Source of the DNA: Cellvibrio sp.
GTDB lineage: Bacteria > Pseudomonadota > Gammaproteobacteria > Pseudomonadales > Cellvibrionaceae
Direction: 5' to 3'
DNA length: 64,000 nt
NCBI GenBank assembly: GCA_016712405.1
Contig: JADJRD010000001.1
Coordinates: forward strand, 620,001 to 684,000
The position numbers were made by a program, and so were the translations under genes. Every line of letters starts with the position of its first letter. The first letter of the stretch is position 1. Positions 59,150 to 64,000 of this stretch are shown here, piece by piece. The notes beneath the pieces are model-generated. The model worked only from the letters and a program-made list of their open reading frames with translations. It made no database searches and was not told the origin of the DNA.

Positions 59150-61600
59150 GTCAAAAAAAGCTTTCCATCCAGTCGCCTTACCATTCACTTCGGTTTGCAC
59201 ATACTGTTCTTTGGTTTTACGGCTGAAACGGATAATAGCCAAATTGCCTTCTGGATCTTTCACTGGTGCAGACAACAGAAAATGATATTTCGGATCAATT
59301 TGTTTTTTGTAAGGTAACAATTCAGATACTAAGGGTGCACGTGTTTCACGATTTTTCGGAAATTGACTGGCCGCCAAAAACAATCCAGCAGCACCGTCAC
59401 GCAACACATAATAGTCATCCACTTTTTCACAACGCAAATCAGGCATGGCAATAGGATCAACTTTCGGCGGAGCCGCTTCACCACTCTTTAACAATTTGCG
59501 CGTATTTTTACATTCAGTGTTGGTGCAACCAAAGTATTTACCGAAACGTCCGGTTTTTAATTGCATTTGGCTGTTACATTTATCGCATTCCAAGGTTGGG
59601 CCTTCGTAGCCTTTTAGCTTGTAACTGCCCTTCTCAACTTCGTAGCCAGCACAATCCGGATTGTTGCCACAAATATGCAATTTGCGATTTTCATCCAACA
59701 AATAGGAATCCATTGCTGAATTACACAATTTACAACGATGCTTGGTTATTAACTGACGGGATTCAGCTTCGTCATCGGCATCCTCGTCAATCACCTCATG
59801 ACCAGACACCAAATTCATAGTGTTTTTACATCTTTCTTTTGGTGGCAATGCGTAACCTGAGCAGCCCAAAAACACACCTGTACTGCCGGTACGAATTTGC
59901 ATATGCCTGCCGCACAAGCTGCAAGCTATATCCGTATCAACCGGATCATTCGCGCGCATACCTTTTTTATCGGAAGAGGCTTTTTGCAATTGTTTGGTAA
60001 AGCCACGATAAAAATTATCCAGAATATCGCGCCACTTTTTATCGCCTTGTGCGATTAAGTCGAGCGAGTTTTCCATATTGGCGGTAAAACCGTAATCCAT
60101 TAAATCATCAAAACTTTCAACCAAACGCTCAGTGACTATATCGCCCATTTTTTCGGCATAGAAACGACGATTTTCCTGACGAACATATCCACGTTCTTGA
60201 ATAGTGGAAATAATCGCCGCATAAGTGGATGGACGACCAATCGCACGGCTTTCCAATTCTTTTACTAAACTGGCTTCGGTGTAACGTGCCTGTGGCTTGG
60301 TAAAATGTTGCTTGGGATTTAATTGTACCAGCGGTAAAACTTGACCAGTTTTCATATCCGGCAACACAAGATCTTCATCTTTTTTGACAACTTGCGGCAA
60401 GACTTTGGTAAAACCATCAAACCGTATAACACGACCTCGAGTACGCAGTTCAAAATCACCCGCTTTCACAACCACACTGGTGCTGGTGTATTCGGCAGGG
60501 CTCATTTGACAAGCAACAAATTGTTGCCAAATTAATGTATATAAACGTTCTGCATCACGCTCCATACCGCTCAATTGATTTGGCTGAATGGCGACGTTGG
60601 ATGGACGAATCGCTTCGTGCGCTTCTTGTGCACCTTCTTTACTGGAATAACTTTGTGGTGCTTTGGGCAAATATTTTTCGCCGTAGGTTTCTAAAATAAA
60701 ATCACGACAAGCATCAACTGCTTCTTTGCTCAGATTGGTTGAGTCAGTACGCATATAGGTGATGTAGCCCGCTTCGTATAAACGCTGCGCCATCATCATG
60801 GTTTTTTTCACACCAAAACTTAAACGGGTACTAGCAGCTTGTTGCAAAGTCGATGTAATAAAAGGAGCAGAAGGTTTGGCTTGCGTGGGTTTATCTTCAC
60901 GACTAACCACTTCATATTTGGCTTTCTGCAACAAAGCGACAGCCGCTTTTGTTTGCGCTTCATTAACAGGCTTGAAAGCTTCAGCGCCCTGCTTTTTTAC
61001 TTCAAAAGCGACTTGTTGTTTTTTACCTGCGTCCAAATCAGCAAATAAAGTCCAATATTCTTCTGGAATAAATGCACGAATTTCTCTTTCGCGTTCAACA
61101 ACCAATCGCACCGCAACTGATTGGACTCGACCAGCGGACAAACCACGCGCAACTTTTTCCCACAATAAAGGTGACACCATGTAACCCACAACACGATCCA
61201 AAAATCGGCGAGCTTGCTGAGCATCAACACGATCTTGATCAATCATGCCAGGGCTTTTGAATGCATTTTGAATGGCAGTCTTGGTAATTTCATTAAAAAC
61301 AACGCGCCGATAACGCTTGGGATCACCACCAATTGCTTCACGTAAATGCCAAGCAATGGCCTCCCCCTCTCTATCCAAGTCGGTTGCGAGATAAATAGTG
61401 TCTGCTTTCTCGGCCAGCTTCTTTAATTCATCGACAACTTTTTCTTTACCAGGAAGAATTTGATATTGCGCCTGCCAACCGTTTTCGGGATCTATCCCCA
61501 TTCGGGAAACCAATTGGCTTTTACTTTTGGATTCTTTTTGGGCGGCATTAATTGTTTTGGCTTTGGCGGGTGATTCAACAATAACTAAAGATTTGCCCAT
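59123..61600 (-). CDS. topA: DNA topoisomerase I TopA, with apparent N-terminal internal deletion
   Basis: TopA relaxes negative supercoils. The first Toprim Glu is in VIVESPAKAKT, the Asp triad in ATDLDREGEA, the catalytic Tyr in YITYMRTDS, and three C-terminal zinc ribbons are visible (CSLCGRHMQ, CKLCNSAMD, CDKCNSQMQ). After KTIN the sequence goes straight to AAQKESKSKSQLVSRMG; family members have about 35-45 further residues here, including the conserved GHIRDLP segment of the Toprim fold. The frame is kept. Length of 825 residues against about 865 agrees with a deletion. Confidence 0.93.
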   Translation of the reverse strand: MGKSLVIVESPAKAKTINAAQKESKSKSQLVSRMGIDPENGWQAQYQILPGKEKVVDELKKLAEKADTIYLATDLDREGEAIAWHLREAIGGDPKRYRRVVFNEITKTAIQNAFKSPGMIDQDRVDAQQARRFLDRVVGYMVSPLLWEKVARGLSAGRVQSVAVRLVVEREREIRAFIPEEYWTLFADLDAGKKQQVAFEVKKQGAEAFKPVNEAQTKAAVALLQKAKYEVVSREDKPTQAKPSAPFITSTLQQAASTRLSFGVKKTMMMAQRLYEAGYITYMRTDSTNLSKEAVDACRDFILETYGEKYLPKAPQSYSSKEGAQEAHEAIRPSNVAIQPNQLSGMERDAERLYTLIWQQFVACQMSPAEYTSTSVVVKAGDFELRTRGRVIRFDGFTKVLPQVVKKDEDLVLPDMKTGQVLPLVQLNPKQHFTKPQARYTEASLVKELESRAIGRPSTYAAIISTIQERGYVRQENRRFYAEKMGDIVTERLVESFDDLMDYGFTANMENSLDLIAQGDKKWRDILDNFYRGFTKQLQKASSDKKGMRANDPVDTDIACSLCGRHMQIRTGSTGVFLGCSGYALPPKERCKNTMNLVSGHEVIDEDADDEAESRQLITKHRCKLCNSAMDSYLLDENRKLHICGNNPDCAGYEVEKGSYKLKGYEGPTLECDKCNSQMQLKTGRFGKYFGCTNTECKNTRKLLKSGEAAPPKVDPIAMPDLRCEKVDDYYVLRDGAAGLFLAASQFPKNRETRAPLVSELLPYKKQIDPKYHFLLSAPVKDPEGNLAIIRFSRKTKEQYVQTEVNGKATGWKAFFDNGKWNVSK

Positions 61601-61970
61601 AATGATCTGATCAATTGGTTAATAAATAAAAAGTATTCAAAGGCTGATTTAAGCAGCAATTTTCGATAAATACAGTTAAAAAAGCTTAGGCGGCAAATTC
61701 ACCGAATTTATCTAAACTTAGTTCACGGTTAGATCTAAAGTCAGTCCAAGGCTCTATTAAACCATGCTCAAGGCTGTATCTAGATTTGATAGCCGAATGT
61801 CTGGATTTGCTAAAAGGTGCGCAGTTATAAGTCCTGAATTGGCAGGGGTCAAGCCTAAGTTTTGTTGAGCCTAGTGATTTTCAGGGACTTTTTGACTGAA
61901 AAGATCCATTATTTTCTACATCAACTACATCTAATAACCACTTGTTTTATATAAGGTTTATAAGATCACT
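61601..61970. other. Intergenic region, topA to hypothetical gene
   Basis: These 370 bases lie between divergent genes and must hold both promoters. I see no gene, strong hairpin or clear -10/-35 pair. Confidence 0.5.
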
Positions 61971-62699
61971 ATGAGCATCATCGTCATTTTCGGGTTGTTA
62001 ATGGTTGTCGGGCTAATAATTGTGAGTGTGATTCATGATAAACAAAAGAAAGAACAACTTCGCCGCCTGCAACAGAGACGCTTAAGAGTTCAAATAGATG
62101 AGTTCAACGAAGTACTGAGCTGTATTGAGCAGACTGTAGGTGATAAAAATCTAGCCAAAAAGATTAATGATCTGATCTTTGGGCTTTTACATGCGATGCG
62201 CAATTTGGAAAACAAACCAGCTCCCTACATAGATAATGCTCTCCAGAAGGTGATGGCGCATAACCAGGAATTGGAGAATCCTCAACTGCAATTCCGTATT
62301 CGGTATGAACGCGAAAGCGATGCACAGATTAATAAAACCCAACAACAATTGGTGGAAACCATCAGCCTATTGAGCAACCTCACCTCTCAAGGTCGCTTAA
62401 CTGAAACAGAGTTTGAATCTTTCCAGCAGCAGCTTCGTTGGGCACATTTGATGGTTGGGGTCACCTCCTATGTGGCGCAAGGGAATAAATCCTTGGCAAT
62501 CAGTGACCGAGTTACTGCGCAAGCATTCTATCAACGAGCCTTACACCAGCTAATGGAGTCTCCTCACCCAAATCCAAAACGACTTGCTCTGGTTCGCGAA
62601 ATCAACGAAATGCTTGAAGGAAACCGGGTAAGACTGAGTGAACATCTGATCTCTGCAGATTCTGGATTCATTGCCGAAGAGGAAGACATTAAAATTTAA
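61971..62699 (+). CDS. Hypothetical single-pass membrane protein, 242 aa
   Basis: An N-terminal membrane helix (IIVIFGLLMVVGLIIVSVI) is followed by a basic stretch and a mostly helical cytosolic domain with a coiled-coil tendency (RLQQRRLRVQIDEFNEVL; QQLVETISLLSNL) and an Ala/Tyr-rich TPR-like turn (DRVTAQAFYQRALHQLM). Similar unknown genes lie near topA in Pseudomonas. Function is unknown. Confidence 0.75.
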   Translation: MSIIVIFGLLMVVGLIIVSVIHDKQKKEQLRRLQQRRLRVQIDEFNEVLSCIEQTVGDKNLAKKINDLIFGLLHAMRNLENKPAPYIDNALQKVMAHNQELENPQLQFRIRYERESDAQINKTQQQLVETISLLSNLTSQGRLTETEFESFQQQLRWAHLMVGVTSYVAQGNKSLAISDRVTAQAFYQRALHQLMESPHPNPKRLALVREINEMLEGNRVRLSEHLISADSGFIAEEEDIKI

Positions 62700-62810
62700 G
62701 AACATCGGCCTCTAGTGATAAAGCGCCCGTATGTGTTGTAAAAAATCAATCATTTCCAACAAGGTTTGCTCGTCTCCTTCTTCTTTCCAGAAAAAAGCCA
62801 CGTCATTGTG

Positions 62811-63197
62811 TCACGCTGAAATACCAACTACTGATGCCGGTAAATTAAACAACCGTTTTAATAAAAACTGCTGAATCGATTCAGGCGGTCGATGTTCGTT
62901 GGCCCAGTCCCATACATTAAAAAAATTCAGATCATGTGCATACTGGGTACGACGCAAAATCCATTCATCAACTCCAGAGATTTTTTCATTGGGCGAAAGA
63001 GTGTAAACCGCTAAAGCATCAGATTGTTGTGTGTCCGTTTTAAGAGGGGGCAGTCGTCGAAGGGAATAAAGCACACCTTTACTTCGAGCCAATAAACGCA
63101 TATTTTCCAGTTGGCTTTGCTTGCCCCTCGGCTTAAGTGCAATGATGGGCGCAACAATAAACGCTACGACTAAAACTAAAACCAAAATAAATGTCAC
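62811..63197 (-). CDS. Small membrane-anchored hypothetical protein with in-frame TGA
   Basis: A hydrophobic N terminus (MTFILVLVLVVAFIVAPIIAL) is followed by a basic, helical cytosolic domain. The frame ends in TGA at 62811-62813 after VVGISA, but the same frame stays open for 32 protein-like residues (HNDVAFFWKEEGDEQ and following) to TAG at 62712. A TGG-to-TGA change at this codon would explain this. The family is not recognised by name. Confidence 0.7.
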   Translation of the reverse strand: MTFILVLVLVVAFIVAPIIALKPRGKQSQLENMRLLARSKGVLYSLRRLPPLKTDTQQSDALAVYTLSPNEKISGVDEWILRRTQYAHDLNFFNVWDWANEHRPPESIQQFLLKRLFNLPASVVGISA

Positions 63198-63265
63198 AGA
63201 TCAACTCCTAAAAATTCAACCTACACTATGCTTATACCAAGACTCAATGGATATTGGAAAACATC

Positions 63266-63694
63266 ATGACATACTCGCATATTTTAGTCGGTTTGGATTT
63301 ATCAGAAGATTGCCCAAAAGTCTTAGCCAAGGCCGCCTCTCTTGCCAAATCCTGCAATGCCAAACTCAGCTTGGTTCATGTCATAGAACCCCTTGCCTTA
63401 TCTTATGGTGGAGACCTAGCCTTGGATATAGGCAATATCCAAGAACAACAAACTTCAAACGCTCTTTCAGCCCTCAAAAAATTGGCATCTCAAATCGATC
63501 TTTCTATTTTTCAGGAACATGTCTTGATTGGACAAGCCGCAGACGAAATGCACTTTCTCGCTCAAGAAACCAATTGTGATTTAATTTTGGTTGGCAGCCA
63601 TGGCCGAAAAGGTTTTGCACTTTTGTTAGGATCAACATCCAACAGCGTGTTACATGGTGCTCAATGTGATGTATTAGCGGTATTGGTGAAATAA
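63266..63694 (+). CDS. Universal stress protein (UspA family)
   Basis: The single Usp domain starts YSHILVGLDLSEDCPKVLAK and has the ATP-binding-type loop GSHGRKGFALLLGSTSNSVL near the end. ATG at 63266 is preferred over the upstream start. It lies divergently from the small membrane protein gene. A similar gene lies near topA and uup in Pseudomonas. Confidence 0.92.
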   Translation: MTYSHILVGLDLSEDCPKVLAKAASLAKSCNAKLSLVHVIEPLALSYGGDLALDIGNIQEQQTSNALSALKKLASQIDLSIFQEHVLIGQAADEMHFLAQETNCDLILVGSHGRKGFALLLGSTSNSVLHGAQCDVLAVLVK

Positions 63695-63700
63695 TTCATC

Positions 63701-64000
63701 CTACATGGATTCCAATTCAGCCCAACGATCAAAGCTCGCTTCCAAATCCGCTTCTACTTTAGCCAACAAACTCAAATGGGAATCGATTTCTTTTTGTGGT
63801 TTGGAATAAAAATTGGGATCACCAATGTCCGATTGCAGTTTTGATAATTTATTTTCCAGCTCTTCAATTTTTTGCGGCAATTCATCAAATTCTTTTTGTA
63901 ACTTATAACTTAACTTCTTTGGCTTTGTTGGCGCAGCAACAACCGGTGCAGGCTTTTCAGTTTCTTGCTTAATGTCTGTTTTTTCGAGTGATTGATTAAT
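63701..64000 (-). CDS. uup: ABC-F ATPase Uup, C-terminal part (gene runs off the window)
   Basis: Only the last 99 residues are present, ending DRWAELESM at TAG 63701-63703. They read KPKKLSYKLQKEFDELPQKI and then a coiled coil with GDPNFYSKPQKEI, the C-terminal DNA-binding coiled coil of Uup. The ATPase domains would lie beyond the right edge. Confidence 0.85.
   Translation of the reverse strand: MNQSLEKTDIKQETEKPAPVVAAPTKPKKLSYKLQKEFDELPQKIEELENKLSKLQSDIGDPNFYSKPQKEIDSHLSLLAKVEADLEASFDRWAELESM

Noticed and set aside
62811..62813. TGA as a selenocysteine codon
   Set aside because: No SECIS-like hairpin directly follows, and a Trp-to-stop change is simpler.

Overview
The window looks like a chromosome segment of a gammaproteobacterium of the Pseudomonas/Cellvibrio side of the class. 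This is inferred from gene order: comEC-exbB-exbD-lpxK-kdsB-phosphatase-murB, rluB-scpB-scpA-yciO-PHP, ppiD-hupB-lon-clpX-clpP...tig, and topA next to a DUF6586-like gene, a universal stress protein and uup. The poly-Ser and Gly-Ser linker lipoprotein esterase would suit a Cellvibrio-like, polysaccharide-degrading relative. Base composition is moderately AT-rich. No species can be fixed from the sequence alone.

Layout. 1-5510 is accessory and decayed: a group II intron (91-1958) split into a palindrome of a REP-associated transposase (RAYT), a signal-peptidase remnant, a small gene cut by an IS4-family element (2407-3741, 9-bp target duplication), two unrecognised genes, and a RAYT remnant with its own palindromes. 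5522-10272 holds a lipoprotein esterase, miaB and a TolB-like beta-propeller protein. 10388-19786 is the envelope block (murB, phosphatase, kdsB, lpxK, exbD, exbB, comEC), with REPIN-type inverted repeats in the gaps. 19882-30199 carries rluB, scpB/scpA, yciO, rnm, a divergent set (membrane protein, YciI, SH3 protein, cyclophilin, pdxJ, TrmH-family methylase), a tRNA-Val/tRNA-Asp operon and trmA. 30266-38445 is EamA transporter, ppiD, hupB, lon, clpX, clpP.

The most interesting region is 38565-56063. A complete-looking type I secretion operon sits between clpP and tig, which are normally neighbours. It encodes HlyB-like and HlyD-like exporter parts, a lipoprotein, a small cytosolic protein and one giant RTX protein of about 3,646 residues once two single-base homopolymer errors are allowed for. 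The island is bracketed by two near-identical copies of the tig terminator. The RTX protein has an N-terminal segment that resembles CD38-type ADP-ribosyl cyclase/NAD hydrolase, two glycine-zipper hydrophobic segments, an FrpC-type Asp-Pro self-cleavage module, near-identical 178-residue calcium-binding repeats and a C-terminal secretion signal. I read it as a candidate secreted NAD-targeting toxin whose neighbour (49564-50016) may be its immunity protein. A DDE-transposase insertion sequence has split the operon between hlyD and the lipoprotein gene.

56082-64000 returns to housekeeping: tig, tRNA-Leu, an M23 peptidase, a DUF6586-like gene, topA (with an apparent in-frame N-terminal deletion), two small conserved genes, a universal stress protein and the end of uup.

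Caution for the reader: lon, clpX, hlyB, the RTX gene (twice), a DUF2062 gene, the intron RT and the IS4 transposase all carry small frameshifts, mostly in short homopolymers. Several of these genes are core genes, so I treat most of them as probable sequencing errors and describe the rejoined genes.
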